This document shows, piece after piece, positions 31,029 through 41,500 of a DNA stretch of 64,000 nucleotides (position 1 is its first letter; every line of letters starts with the position of its first letter). The position numbers and the translations under genes were made by a program. Location of the stretch: the NCBI RefSeq assembly GCF_003260095.1, contig NZ_PTPX01000002.1, forward strand, positions 52,049 through 116,048, in the 5' to 3' direction. This DNA comes from Glaesserella australis. GTDB taxonomy: Bacteria > Pseudomonadota > Gammaproteobacteria > Enterobacterales > Pasteurellaceae. The notes beneath the pieces are model-generated. The model was not told the DNA's origin. It made no database searches and saw only the letters and a list, made by a program, of their open reading frames with translations.

Positions 31029-31415
31029 ATGAAACTGTTAAAATCAACTATCGCTTTATCTTTAACACTTTTATTAGCTTCTTGTGCAATCACGCCTGAA
31101 CAAAAAGCAGAACGTGAAGCAAAACGTGTTCGAGCAGAACAAGCTTTACAAGTAAAATTAGCTAAACAATGCGATCTTGAAACGGCAGAATTAATTCACG
31201 AACAATTTAATCCTCCGCTAAGCCGTACGCCAAAAGAGCAAGCCGATTTTGAAAAACGTTATGCGGAGAAAGTGAATAATCCTGTCTTCCAAGCCTGTTA
31301 TAAATTGGCATTAGAAAACTATAAAGCGCAAGAAGAACTTGAATATATGCGTATGCATTATGACGATATGCGTTTTGGCTTTGGTTTCGGTCGTTTTTGC
31401 TACGCTTGTTGGTAA
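31029..31415 (+). CDS. uncharacterised lipoprotein
   Basis: A 128-residue product with a lipoprotein signal peptide (LTLLLASC, lipidated Cys at about residue 19). The mature part is charged and helical, rich in Lys/Glu/Gln (residues 23-60), with a later NPVFQACYKLALENYKAQEE helix. The tail is unusual: aromatic and glycine-rich, FGFGFGRFCYACW, with two closely spaced cysteines. I do not recognise the family. It follows glnE by 28 bp on the same strand and precedes rseB by 78 bp with an uptake sequence (ACCGCTTGT) in between. Confidence 0.75.
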   Translation: MKLLKSTIALSLTLLLASCAITPEQKAEREAKRVRAEQALQVKLAKQCDLETAELIHEQFNPPLSRTPKEQADFEKRYAEKVNNPVFQACYKLALENYKAQEELEYMRMHYDDMRFGFGFGRFCYACW

Positions 31416-31493
31416 GTTAACGCATTGATAGTATCGGAGATTTTGTAAAAATTTGTTACAATCCGACCGCTTGTCATATTAAAGTAGGTATAA

Positions 31494-32456
31494 ATGAAAA
31501 AGTTTTCTCGTTTGATTGTGTTATTCAGCTTGTTTTGGGCATTGCCTGTTTGGGCAGAGCTAAGTTCTCCCCTTGATTATTTAAAAGCAATGACGAATGC
31601 ACATAAAACCCGCAATTATGAACAGCTGTATATCTTACAGTCTGGGGAAAATGTACTCTCTTTTCGTTATCGCCATGCCTACCATGATAATAAAGAATAT
31701 GCGCAGCTACTGCATTTAGATGAAACTCGAGAAGAGATGATTTTACGAGATAATACCGTCGGTTATTTTGGCGATTATCAGCCATTTAGCTTACAGGCTT
31801 CTCGTATCTTAGATAATTTACCGAGTGTGATTCATACCAATTTTGAGCAGTTGTCAGGTTATAGTTTTGTGGATGCAGGTAAATCGCGGGTTGCCGATCA
31901 TGTGGCTCGAGTGATTCGTGTTGTGCCAAGAGATGATTTCCGCTATCAATATATTTTATGGATAGATGAAGATAGTCATTTATTACTTCAAAGCCAGTTA
32001 CTTGACCGTGACCAAAACGTGTTAGAGTTATTTAGAGCTATTCAATCCGTGGAAGATGAACAGCTACTCTATATTGTTGAACCTATTAGAACCTTAATAC
32101 TTCCAACCTTAATTCAAGCGAAAGATGAAGAGCATCAGTCGTTAGATTGGAATGCAAAATGGGTTCCAGCTGGTTTTAAACCGCTTTCTGTCGGTCGTCA
32201 ACGTTTATCAGAAGTTCTGCTTGATGAGCAAGTTGAGAGCCAACTATATAGCGATGGGTTATTCTCCTTTACGGTTTATGTTTTGCAAAATAAAGGGGTT
32301 ATATTTGATGGTCAGTTTTGGCGTGAAGGGAAAACGGGGATTTATAGTCAAACCGTTGGAGAGCGTGATGTTGTTATTGTCGGTGAAATTCCTGCTGCTT
32401 CAGCTCGACATATTGTCCAGCAAATTCAATTAGATGCGAAGGTAGAAAACAAATGA
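31494..32456 (+). CDS. rseB: sigma-E factor regulatory protein RseB
   Basis: Periplasmic protein that shields anti-sigma factor RseA from DegS and senses mislocalised lipoproteins/LPS. The 320-residue protein has a signal peptide ending at PVWA, an N-terminal lipoprotein-binding LolA-like domain (SSPLDYLKAMTNAHKTRNYEQLYIL...) and a C-terminal MucB/RseB domain (NAKWVPAGFKPLS... SVGERDVVIVGEIPAASARHI). In most gammaproteobacteria it follows rpoE-rseA; here those genes are absent and it is preceded by a lipoprotein gene. It overlaps rseC by 4 bp. Confidence 0.92.
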   Translation: MKKFSRLIVLFSLFWALPVWAELSSPLDYLKAMTNAHKTRNYEQLYILQSGENVLSFRYRHAYHDNKEYAQLLHLDETREEMILRDNTVGYFGDYQPFSLQASRILDNLPSVIHTNFEQLSGYSFVDAGKSRVADHVARVIRVVPRDDFRYQYILWIDEDSHLLLQSQLLDRDQNVLELFRAIQSVEDEQLLYIVEPIRTLILPTLIQAKDEEHQSLDWNAKWVPAGFKPLSVGRQRLSEVLLDEQVESQLYSDGLFSFTVYVLQNKGVIFDGQFWREGKTGIYSQTVGERDVVIVGEIPAASARHIVQQIQLDAKVENK

Positions 32457-32881
32457 TGGTTGAACAAGCCACAGTGATTGGCTATCAAAATGGTATCGCA
32501 AAGATACAATGCCAAGCAAAGTCAGGTTGCGGTGGTTGTAGTGCGAATTACAGTTGTGGAACAAAGGCTCTCTCTGCATTGGCAGGTGAAAAATTTGCAC
32601 CACAATTTGAGCTGTCTGTCGATGTGCCATTAAATATCGGTGATCGCATTGAAATTGGGATGGCAGAGCAGAGTTTGTTATTAAGTGTGTTTTGGTTATA
32701 TGTGATTCCTTTACTCGTAGTCATTGTTTCTACTTTAGTGTTATCACAGTGGATTCACAATGAATTATGGGTTGCATTAGGTATTTTGCTTTCAATAGTA
32801 ATCACATTTTTTTGGGTAAAGAAAAAAATTGCTCAAAAAGCACAGGCTCAATTTATCCCTGTGTTTTTACGTAAAATTTAA
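32453..32881 (+). CDS. rseC: RseC family protein (SoxR reducing system component)
   Basis: A 142-residue inner-membrane protein: cytosolic N-terminal domain with the cysteine cluster CQAKSGCGGCSANYSCG typical of RseC, then two hydrophobic helices (about 77-97 and 100-120). RseC acts with the Rsx complex to reduce SoxR in E. coli. Starts ATGATGG inside the rseB stop, so it is translationally coupled to rseB. Confidence 0.9.
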   Translation: MMVEQATVIGYQNGIAKIQCQAKSGCGGCSANYSCGTKALSALAGEKFAPQFELSVDVPLNIGDRIEIGMAEQSLLLSVFWLYVIPLLVVIVSTLVLSQWIHNELWVALGILLSIVITFFWVKKKIAQKAQAQFIPVFLRKI

Positions 32882-32892
32882 AGGAGATATAA

Positions 32893-34605
32893 ATGGAAAA
32901 AATTTGGTTTGAGAATTATCCGCCAAATGCAGAAAGAACCTTAGATATCGAGCCATATAGTTCATTGGTGGAAATGTTTGAAAAGGCGGTTCAACGCCAC
33001 CCTGATATTCCAGCCTATATCAATATGGGGCAAATTCTTACCTTTCGTAAATTAGAAGAGCGTAGTCGATCTTTTGCGGCTTATTTGCAAAATGAATTAC
33101 GCTTGGAAAAAGGTGATCGTATCGCATTAATGATGCCAAATTTATTGCAATATCCTATCGCTTTATTTGGTGCACTTCGTGCAGGTTTAGTCGTGGTGAA
33201 TGTCAATCCACTTTATACGCCAAGGGAGTTAGAACATCAACTGAATGATAGTGGGGCAAAAGCGATTGTGGTGGTATCCAATTTTGCGGCAACCCTTGAA
33301 AAAGTGGTCTTTAATACGGATGTTAAACACGTGATTTTAACCCGTATGGGCGATCAGCTCTCTTTTGGTAAACGTACCTTAGTGAATTTCGTGGTGAAAT
33401 ACATTAAGAAATTAGTACCAAAATATAAACTACCTAATGCAGTCAGTTTCCGAGAAGCACTAAGTATTGGTAAACAGCGCCAATATGTTAAGCCAACTAT
33501 TTCGCAAGATGATTTAGCCTTTTTGCAATACACAGGCGGTACAACTGGCGTGGCAAAAGGCGCAATGTTAAGCCACCGAAATATTGTGGCGAATATTGTT
33601 CAAGCAAAATGGGTGGCTTATCCATTGACAAGCCAAGCGAAAGAGCCGATCGCCGTTATTGCATTACCGCTTTATCATGTTTTTGCACTCACAGTAAACT
33701 GTTTACTCTTTATTGAATTAGGCGTAACAGCCTTGCTTATTACCAATCCACGGGATATTCCAGGATTCGTTAAAGAATTGAAAAAATATCCTGTAATGGC
33801 AATTACAGGGGTAAATACTTTATTCAATGCATTATTGAATAATTCTCAGCTTAAAGAAGTGGATTTTTCTAATTTGAAACTGTCTGTTGGTGGTGGTGCG
33901 GCGATTCAGCGAGCTGTCGCAGAGCGTTGGCATAAAACTACGGGATGCCATATTATTGAAGGTTACGGCATGACAGAATGTTCTCCGTTAATCGCTGCAA
34001 CACGTAATGATTCCGTAGAATATTCAGGTTCTATTGGTGTGCCTGTTCCAAATACGGATATTCGTATTGTAGATGATGCGGGTAATGATTTACCAATGGG
34101 AGAGCGTGGCGAACTTTGGGTTAAAGGTCCGCAGGTGATGCAAGGCTATTGGCAACGCCCCGAAGACAGTGCAGAAGTGTTAAAAGATGGTTGGATGGCA
34201 ACAGGTGATATTGTAGAAATGGGACAAGATCTTAATTTACGCATTGTTGACCGTAAAAAAGATATGATCATCGTGTCAGGATTTAATGTCTACCCGAATG
34301 AAATTGAAGATGTCGTTGCGTTACATCCAAAAGTGAATGAAGTGGTTGTGGTTGGGATCCCAAGTGAGATTTCAGGCGAAAGCATTAAAGTGTTTGTCAC
34401 GAAAAAAGATGAAAGCCTTACCCGTGAAGAGCTACGAAACCATTGTCGCCAGCATCTGACAGGCTACAAAATTCCAAGAGATATTGAGTTTAGGGATGAA
34501 TTACCGAAAAGTAATATCGGTAAAATTTTACGCCGTGTTTTAAGAGATGAAGAAATGGCTCGTGTTAAAGAGCAAATGAAGCATACACCGAAAGTAGAAG
34601 ATTAA
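32893..34605 (+). CDS. fadD: long-chain-fatty-acid--CoA ligase
   Basis: Activates fatty acids to acyl-CoA via acyl-AMP. The 570-residue adenylate-forming enzyme shows [19 protein letters not shown] (P-loop), [10 protein letters not shown], the [11 protein letters not shown] hinge Asp and [24 protein letters not shown] linker, and the C-terminal lysine in [12 protein letters not shown]. Starts 11 bp after rseC with AAGGAG, so it is probably in the rseB-rseC transcript. Length and motif set match FadD. Confidence 0.92.
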   Translation: MEKIWFENYPPNAERTLDIEPYSSLVEMFEKAVQRHPDIPAYINMGQILTFRKLEERSRSFAAYLQNELRLEKGDRIALMMPNLLQYPIALFGALRAGLVVVNVNPLYTPRELEHQLNDSGAKAIVVVSNFAATLEKVVFNTDVKHVILTRMGDQLSFGKRTLVNFVVKYIKKLVPKYKLPNAVSFREALSIGKQRQYVKPTISQDDLAFLQYTGGTTGVAKGAMLSHRNIVANIVQAKWVAYPLTSQAKEPIAVIALPLYHVFALTVNCLLFIELGVTALLITNPRDIPGFVKELKKYPVMAITGVNTLFNALLNNSQLKEVDFSNLKLSVGGGAAIQRAVAERWHKTTGCHIIEGYGMTECSPLIAATRNDSVEYSGSIGVPVPNTDIRIVDDAGNDLPMGERGELWVKGPQVMQGYWQRPEDSAEVLKDGWMATGDIVEMGQDLNLRIVDRKKDMIIVSGFNVYPNEIEDVVALHPKVNEVVVVGIPSEISGESIKVFVTKKDESLTREELRNHCRQHLTGYKIPRDIEFRDELPKSNIGKILRRVLRDEEMARVKEQMKHTPKVED

Positions 34606-34623
34606 TTTCTCTTTTAAACAAAG

Positions 34624-34653
34624 AAAGGCTGTTGATATGATCAACAGCCTTTT
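34624..34653 (+). terminator. terminator after fadD
   Basis: GGCTGTTGAT-atg-ATCAACAGCC with AAA before and TTTTATTTT after: 10-bp perfect stem plus T tract. Confidence 0.92.
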
Positions 34654-34739
34654 ATTTTGGAAAAACATGGTTATTTATGTCATTACAGATTAAAATACAA
34701 AGTTTATAAATAACTTACTGATTTGGATAAGGAACTTTC

Positions 34740-35933
34740 GTGAAAGCTATTAAACAATTTGCTCTTATTGTGGCATGTTATGGCACGACTACGTTTATTG
34801 CTGACGTAGTGGCTAATGATTTATCCCAAATTCAGCAAAAAATTCAGCAACAGCAGACAAAGATTAATGAACAGAAGAAAAAACGGGATTCATTACAATC
34901 GACCCTTAAAAATCAAGAAATTGAAATGGGAAAAGTGCTGAATAATTTAAAACAGACAGAAATGACCTTGGCGGAAACACGTCAAGCGATTAAGCGCACA
35001 GAGCAAGAGATCAAGCGGTTAGAAAAGCAAGAAAAAGAGCAAAAAGAGAAATTAAAAGAACAACTTGATTCGGCTTATCGTTCGGGGATTCATCCTTCAG
35101 TATTAGAACGTTTACTTTCAGAAGATGCAAAAAATGCCGATCGAATGAGTGCTTATTACGAGCATATTAATCAGGTACGTATTGATGCCATTTATGAATT
35201 ACGTCGTACTCAAGAAGAATTAAAAGCCCGCCGAGATGAGTTACAAGGGCAGCAAAAAGGACAACAGACCCAATTATCTGAACAGAAAAAACAGGAAAAA
35301 GATCTTCAGAAAGTGAAAAATGAGCGTGAAAGTACCATTCGCTCTATTGATAAAACCCTTGAACAAGATCAAAGCCGTTTAGATGCATTAAAAACGAATG
35401 AAAATGCCTTACGCAGCCAGTTAAATAAAGCAACGGATGAAGCGGCTCAGCAAGAGAAGCAAGAAATTGCAAAATTAGAACAAAAAACCAATACCCAAGA
35501 GAAACGTAAAGCAACAGAGCAAGAAAAACAACAGGTACGTGCAGGACGGGGGTTAGGTTCGGGCAAATATAGCATGCCGGTATCAGGAAAAATTGTGAAT
35601 CGCTTTGGTTCTACACAAATGGGTGAGTTGAAATGGAATGGCATTGTGATTCAAGCGGGCGCTGGAACACCAGTGAAAGCGATTGCGGCGGGGCGTGTCA
35701 TTTTAGCCGATTGGCTACAAGGCTATGGGCAAGTGGTGGTGATTGATCACGGTAATGGTGATATGTCGTTATATGGATATAATCAATCTGTGTCGGTGAA
35801 AAAGGGGACGCGAGTACAAGGTGGGCAAACCATTGCGAGTGTGGGTAATTCAGGGGGGCAAAGCCGCTCTGCACTTTATTTTGAAATTCGCCGTAAAGGT
35901 GTGGCAGTTAATCCATTGAAATGGGTGCAGTAA
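34740..35933 (+). CDS. envC: murein hydrolase activator EnvC
   Basis: Septal activator of amidases AmiA/AmiB, recruited by FtsEX. The 397-residue product starts at GTG (AAGGA upstream). Signal peptide ends about residue 26; residues 27-265 are a long coiled coil rich in Gln/Lys/Glu; residues 280-397 are a LytM (M23) domain. The metal-ligand positions are degenerate (NGIVI instead of HxGxD and ALYFEIR instead of HLHFE), as in true EnvC, so it should activate and not cleave. The stop codon overlaps the yibQ start. Confidence 0.93.
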   Translation: MKAIKQFALIVACYGTTTFIADVVANDLSQIQQKIQQQQTKINEQKKKRDSLQSTLKNQEIEMGKVLNNLKQTEMTLAETRQAIKRTEQEIKRLEKQEKEQKEKLKEQLDSAYRSGIHPSVLERLLSEDAKNADRMSAYYEHINQVRIDAIYELRRTQEELKARRDELQGQQKGQQTQLSEQKKQEKDLQKVKNERESTIRSIDKTLEQDQSRLDALKTNENALRSQLNKATDEAAQQEKQEIAKLEQKTNTQEKRKATEQEKQQVRAGRGLGSGKYSMPVSGKIVNRFGSTQMGELKWNGIVIQAGAGTPVKAIAAGRVILADWLQGYGQVVVIDHGNGDMSLYGYNQSVSVKKGTRVQGGQTIASVGNSGGQSRSALYFEIRRKGVAVNPLKWVQ

Positions 35934-36781
35934 TGATGAACAAATGGCGTAACAAGCGGTCTATTCCTTGGATTATTTTGCAAATATTATGGTTGATTTC
36001 ACCGCTTGCAGAAGCAGGGAAATTGGCGATAGTGATTGATGATATTGGCTATCGAGCAAAAGAAGATAGTGCGATTTATGCTTTGCCTAAAGAAGTCACG
36101 GTGGCGATTATTCCTGTCGCGCCTTATGCAACGGCGAGAGCGAATAAGGCTTTTGAGCAAAAACGGGATATTTTGATCCATCTACCGATGGAGCCACAGG
36201 TGCGTCAATCTATTGAAGCTGGCGCTTTAATGGTTGGAATGAATGCATCTCAAATTGCCAATTTAATTAAAAATGCCCAAATGCAAGTACCGAATGCCAT
36301 TGGTTTAAATAACCATATGGGAAGCAAAGCGACGACAGATAAAACCACGATGCAATATTTGATGCAGTCCCTTGCTCAACAGAATTTGTCCTTTTTAGAT
36401 AGTAAAACGGCAGGGAATAGCGTTGCCTATAAAACGGCAAAGGAGTATGGCATTAAGGCGTTAGAACGCCATCTCTTTTTAGATGATAGCGATGAATTCA
36501 GCGATGTACAAAAACAATTTAATGCTGCGATACAGTATGCCAGAAAGCATGGTGTGGCAATCATCATTGGGCATCCACGAAAAAATAGTGTGGCAGTGCT
36601 TGAGAAAGGATTAGAAAATTTACCGAGCGATATTGAGTTGGTTAGTTTAAGTCATTTGTGGAAAGGTGATGATGTTGAGCCAGCCAAGCCATTTATTATG
36701 TTGTTCAATATAGAACCCGCATTAACGTCTAAAGCACCTTATCAAGTGGTGCCTTTATTACGTGGTATTCCAAAAGATTAA
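35933..36781 (+). CDS. yibQ: divergent polysaccharide deacetylase family protein (YibQ)
   Basis: A 282-residue exported protein of the divergent polysaccharide deacetylase family (PF04748). A hydrophobic signal segment (about 10-30) precedes KLAIVIDDIGYRAKEDSAIYALP, then VAIIPVAPYA, ILIHLPMEPQ, IGLNNHMGSKAT and IIIGHPRKNSV, the expected NodB-like strands. Activity is unproven for the family. Start is ATG at 35933 overlapping the envC TAA (TAATG); an ATG at 35921 inside envC is also in frame. The envC-yibQ pairing is conserved in many gammaproteobacteria, suggesting a division/cell-wall role. Confidence 0.9.
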   Translation: MMNKWRNKRSIPWIILQILWLISPLAEAGKLAIVIDDIGYRAKEDSAIYALPKEVTVAIIPVAPYATARANKAFEQKRDILIHLPMEPQVRQSIEAGALMVGMNASQIANLIKNAQMQVPNAIGLNNHMGSKATTDKTTMQYLMQSLAQQNLSFLDSKTAGNSVAYKTAKEYGIKALERHLFLDDSDEFSDVQKQFNAAIQYARKHGVAIIIGHPRKNSVAVLEKGLENLPSDIELVSLSHLWKGDDVEPAKPFIMLFNIEPALTSKAPYQVVPLLRGIPKD

Positions 36782-36794
36782 TTGCGGTTTAGTA

Positions 36795-36818
36795 CCTAGT
36801 ACGCCATAGCGTACTAGG
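36795..36818. repeat. two-hairpin repeat family A, copy A2 (single hairpin)
   Basis: CCTAGTACGC-cata-GCGTACTAGG: perfect 10-bp stem, same as the larger hairpin of copies A3-A5, but the linker and second hairpin are missing. Located between yibQ and tamA. Confidence 0.8.
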
Positions 36819-36850
36819 CATATAAGAATATTGCTTAAAAGAGTTAAACA

Positions 36851-38584
36851 ATGAAAACAAAATTATCTTATCTCTCTCTCTGTTTATTTGCTACGGTTGC
36901 CTATGCAGAGCAAACGGTTGAATTAAAAGTAGAAGGCATTAAAGAGTCTTCTCTTGAAGAAAATGTGCGTATTTACCTTTCTCAATTAAGCAGTGATGAT
37001 GCAGATGGCTCAGAACGTTATCAATATCTTGTCAAAGAAACCGTTGATAAAGCGTTAAGAGCGAAAGGCTATTACAATAGCCAATATCATTTCCAGTTAA
37101 CTCCAAGAAAAGCGCCTGCCAAAGATTTATTAACCTTGTCTGTGGTTTTAGATCATCCTGTCAAATTAGATGAACGAGATGTACAAATCACAGGGCAGGC
37201 AGCGGATGATGATGACATTAAAAAGTTGCTCGCAAAAGAGCTACCGCCAAAAGAGACAGTGCTTAATCATGAAACCTACGATAATTTCAAAAGTAGCATT
37301 GAAAAAATTGCGCAAGCGAAAGGGTATTTTGATGGAGAATGGCTCTACCATCGTTTAGAAGTTTACCCGAAAGAACATGTTGCTGATTGGCGCTTAGGTT
37401 ATAGCAGTGGCGAACGTTATCGTTATGGCAAGATTGGTTTTACAGGAAGCCAAATTCGAGAAGATTATCTTGAAAATATCTTGAGAATTAAGCAAGGGGA
37501 TTATTATTACATTAATGATCTTTCTAAGTTATCTAGTGATTTCTCATCAAGTAATTGGTTTTCGTCTGTACTTGTTGAGCCAGAGATGCATGAAGAGAGT
37601 AAAACCGTTGATCTTAATGTGTTAGTTATGCCTAAAAAGAAAAATGATGTGGAAATTGGTATTGGCTATGCAACAGATGTTGGTCCCCGTTTACAGTTAA
37701 ACTGGATAAAACCATGGATTAACAGCCGTGGGCATAGTTTAGAAATGAACAGCTATTTTTCTCAGCCTGAGCAGAGTATTGAGTTAGGCTATAAAATACC
37801 TGTAAAAGCACATCCATTAAATTATTACTATCAAGTCTCAGGTGGTATCGAACGAGAAGATCTTAATGATATCAAATTTACCGGTGCACATTTTGGTTTC
37901 CAACGTTTTTGGAACCATGAAACAGGTTGGGCATTCTCGTTAGGATTGAAATCTCGTTATGATGCCTTTGAGCAAGGTGATGATAAGTTTAAAACTTTCT
38001 TATTTTACCCAACGGCATCTTTGAACCGCAGTCGTACTGATGGAAAGCGTTTTCCACTATGGGGAGATTCACAGAAAATTACGATCAACTGGGGAACTAA
38101 AGCGCTTCTCTCTGATGTAAATTTTTATAGTATTAAAGCATCAACGGCTTGGGTAAGAACCTATTTTGACAACCATCGTTTTGTTGCACGAGCTGAAGTC
38201 GGCTACCTTAAAGCCAATGAATTTGATCTTATTCCGCCTGCATTGCGTTATTTTGCAGGGGGAGATATGAGTGTACGTGGTTTTGGTTATAAAGATATTT
38301 CGCCACAAGATGAAGATGGAATACTTGTTGGTGGTTCACATTTAGCCACAGGTAGTTTGGAGTATCAATATCAAGTCTATCCTAATTGGTGGGGTGCTAT
38401 CTTTTATGATGTAGGGCTTGCATCTACTCGTTTCAGTAGTAAAGACCTTCATTCTGGCGCAGGAATCGGTGTGCGTTGGGCATCGCCAATTGGGGCAATT
38501 AAGTTTGATTTAGCCGTACCAGTAAAATCACCTAATAATAAAAGCGGTGTGCAATTTTACATTGGTTTAGGTACTGAACTGTAA
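36851..38584 (+). CDS. tamA: translocation and assembly module outer-membrane protein TamA
   Basis: Omp85-family barrel that with TamB moves lipids/proteins across the envelope and helps insert some outer-membrane proteins. The 577-residue product has a signal peptide ending at AYA (about residue 19), POTRA repeats through about residue 260, and a C-terminal 16-strand barrel. The barrel shows the YFAGGDMSVRGFGY loop-6 VRGF motif and ends in aromatic/hydrophobic strand GVQFYIGLGTEL. Followed by tamB after 8 bp. Confidence 0.93.
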   Translation: MKTKLSYLSLCLFATVAYAEQTVELKVEGIKESSLEENVRIYLSQLSSDDADGSERYQYLVKETVDKALRAKGYYNSQYHFQLTPRKAPAKDLLTLSVVLDHPVKLDERDVQITGQAADDDDIKKLLAKELPPKETVLNHETYDNFKSSIEKIAQAKGYFDGEWLYHRLEVYPKEHVADWRLGYSSGERYRYGKIGFTGSQIREDYLENILRIKQGDYYYINDLSKLSSDFSSSNWFSSVLVEPEMHEESKTVDLNVLVMPKKKNDVEIGIGYATDVGPRLQLNWIKPWINSRGHSLEMNSYFSQPEQSIELGYKIPVKAHPLNYYYQVSGGIEREDLNDIKFTGAHFGFQRFWNHETGWAFSLGLKSRYDAFEQGDDKFKTFLFYPTASLNRSRTDGKRFPLWGDSQKITINWGTKALLSDVNFYSIKASTAWVRTYFDNHRFVARAEVGYLKANEFDLIPPALRYFAGGDMSVRGFGYKDISPQDEDGILVGGSHLATGSLEYQYQVYPNWWGAIFYDVGLASTRFSSKDLHSGAGIGVRWASPIGAIKFDLAVPVKSPNNKSGVQFYIGLGTEL

Positions 38585-38592
38585 GTAGGTTC

Positions 38593-41500
38593 ATGATGGA
38601 AACAGAACAAGAACAAATTCAAGAACAGCAAGCGACACAAACTTCGCAATCTTCATTACCGAAAAAATCGGCATGGCGTTGGTTATGGCGTGGATTATTT
38701 GTGCTACTTTTCGTTTTGCTTGCTCCAGTCCTTTTTCTTGCCACAAGTGTTGGGCAACGAACAGCATTAGAACTCGCCGATAAATTGATCGATCAATTAA
38801 CGATAGGACAAGTTACAGGGAGTTTGCAAGATGGTTTAACCTTAACGGATACCCGCTATCAAATGGATGGCGTTGATGTGAATGTAGGGCAAGCAGATCT
38901 TCATTTAGGCTTTGCTTGTTTGCTAGATCGAGCTGTTTGTGTGGAAAACATTGCCGTGAAAGATACTACTGTGATGGTGGACACTAGCAAGCTTCCCCCT
39001 TCTACAGAAGAGAAAGAACAAACGCAAGGTGAGTTTAACCTCCCTCTTTCCGTCAGTCTTAAACAGCTCTCCTTAGATAATATTAAGGTCAGTGTAGATG
39101 AGATGGATATTGCCTTAACGCATTTTCATTCTGGCATCAGCGGTAAAGAAAAAGATCTCAATTTATCTCCAACGCTATTGCAAGGATTAACACTCTCTTT
39201 AGCACCACAAGCGGTCACTTCCGATGAAAAAAATGCAAAAAAGAGCGAAGAAAAAGCGCAGCCTGTTGATTGGAATGCCCTTAAGCAGACCTTATCCAAA
39301 CCGCTGTTAACGAAGCTAGATCAGATTAAACTGCCTGTAAATATCGATATTTCTGAGTTTAAGGCAGAACAGATCAACATTACTCAGAAAGTCAAAAATA
39401 GTGAAGGGGAATGGCTTGAGCCTAAATCTTTTATTAATGTCTCCACACTCTCTTTACAAGCAAAATCCGATGCATCATCGGTTGATTTACAACAGCTTGA
39501 TTTAGAGAGTGATAAAGGCTCTTTACATGGCGTAGGGAAATTAACACTTTCTGACAATTATCCGTTAGATTGGCAAGTAAGTGCGAAATCAGCAGCGCTA
39601 GCTGAATTTGATATTCCAGAAAGTGAAGTCAAGGCGACGTTATCTGGCGCACTGTTTGATAACACAACACTCAATATTGAAACAGCAGGTGCAGTAAAAG
39701 CACAGATTCAAGGCGATGTTCAGTTAGCCAAAGAAAAAACGCCGTTCCAATTGACCTTAAAAAGTGATCAGGCTCGCTATCCGTTTGTCGATAAAAAAGG
39801 CGTAGATCCCCTTGTTTTAGAAAAGGTAAACCTTGCTTTAACAGGTGATTTACTCAATTATCAATTAGAGACTTCCTTGTCAGCTAAAGGAATGCAACTG
39901 CCTGAAAGTAAACTTCATTTAAAAGGAAAAGGCGAGCTGACGCAGTTTGATGTGCAAGATTTATCACTTAATGCTCTTCAAGGTAAGGCGAATTTAACGG
40001 GTAAAGTAGATTGGTCTAATGGGGTTGAGTGGCAATCGGCATTAGCTTTAGATGGCATTAATACAAAATCACTCTTACCTGAATGGAGCGCATTGCTTTC
40101 AGGTAAATTGAATACATCGGGTTTTGCGGGGCGTGGAAAGCAGGCAGATGAATGGTCTGTTAATGTGTCTGAAATGGATTTGCACGGAAATTTATTGCAG
40201 AGAAATTTAGCATTAAAAGGCGCATTAACGGCAGATTCGAAAACCTTGTTAAATGTATCAGACACGACCTTAATTTATGGTGAAAACCGTATTGAAATGA
40301 AAGGTATTATTGGCGATAAGTCGAATTTTAACGCCGATATAAAAGCACCTAATTTACAAGGCTTAGTGCCAAATTTAAAGGCAAGCATTCAAGGTAAAGT
40401 GGGCTTACAAGGTAAAGTCACCGAGCCTAGTTTAGATATTGATTTAACTGCAAACAATGTCTCTTACGATCAACTTAAACTACAGCATTTAACTGCAAAA
40501 GGTAAAGTGTCGAGCGAAAAGCAGATCCAAGGCGATCTTGCGTTAGATTTACGTCAATTAAATTATGGTGATGTGCGTATTGATAACGCCAATCTTATTG
40601 CTTCTGGCAGTGAAGCAAATCATACGTTGAAATTGACATCAAAAGGTGAGCCTGTGGCAGCGAATTTACAGCTGGCGGGCAAGTTTGACCGTACTCAACA
40701 AGCGTGGCAAGGGCAATTAAGCCAAGTAACCGTCGATTCCCCAGTGGGTGAATGGAAAAATGATAAAAATGTGCAAGTGACTTATCAAAATAAATTGATT
40801 AAGGCAGATATCTCCGCACATTGTTGGCGTAATCCAAAGGTGACTATCTGTTTACCACAAAACTTTAGTGCAGGAAAAGAAGGGAAAGTCCCTTTTGAAA
40901 TTAAGCAATTTGATTTAGCGATGGTTCAAGAATATTTAGATCCAAATAGCCAAATCACAGGCTTGATCAATGCGAAAGGCGATGCGGCTTGGTTTAGCAA
41001 CAAAGCACCGCAAGTCAATGTGGTTTTGGATAGTAATCGTTTGACCTTTACGCAAAAAATGGAAGGCAAAACTTTCCCGATTACCCTAACACCTGTCAAA
41101 GTAACCGCGAATATGGCGGATAATAATTTGAAGCTCAATACCAATATCAGCATTGAAAATAATGGTCGATTGACGAGTGATTTAGTGATGAAAGATATTG
41201 CTAAACAGCGTCAGTTGTCGGGAAACATCAATATCGAACGGCTAAATTTAGCACTCATCAAACCGCTATTAAGTGCGGGGGAGCGGGTCAATGGTGATAT
41301 TAATGCTCGCCTAACTTTAGGTGGTACAGCACTCTCACCATTATTATATGGGAATCTGAATTTGGCAGGGTTGACAGTTCGTTCGAATGCGATGCCATTT
41401 GATGTGACAGGGGGAAATCTGGCGTTAAACTTTAACGGAGCAAGTTCAACCTTAAAAGGTAATGTGCAAACAACGGAAAGTAACTTACTCCTTGAAGGTG

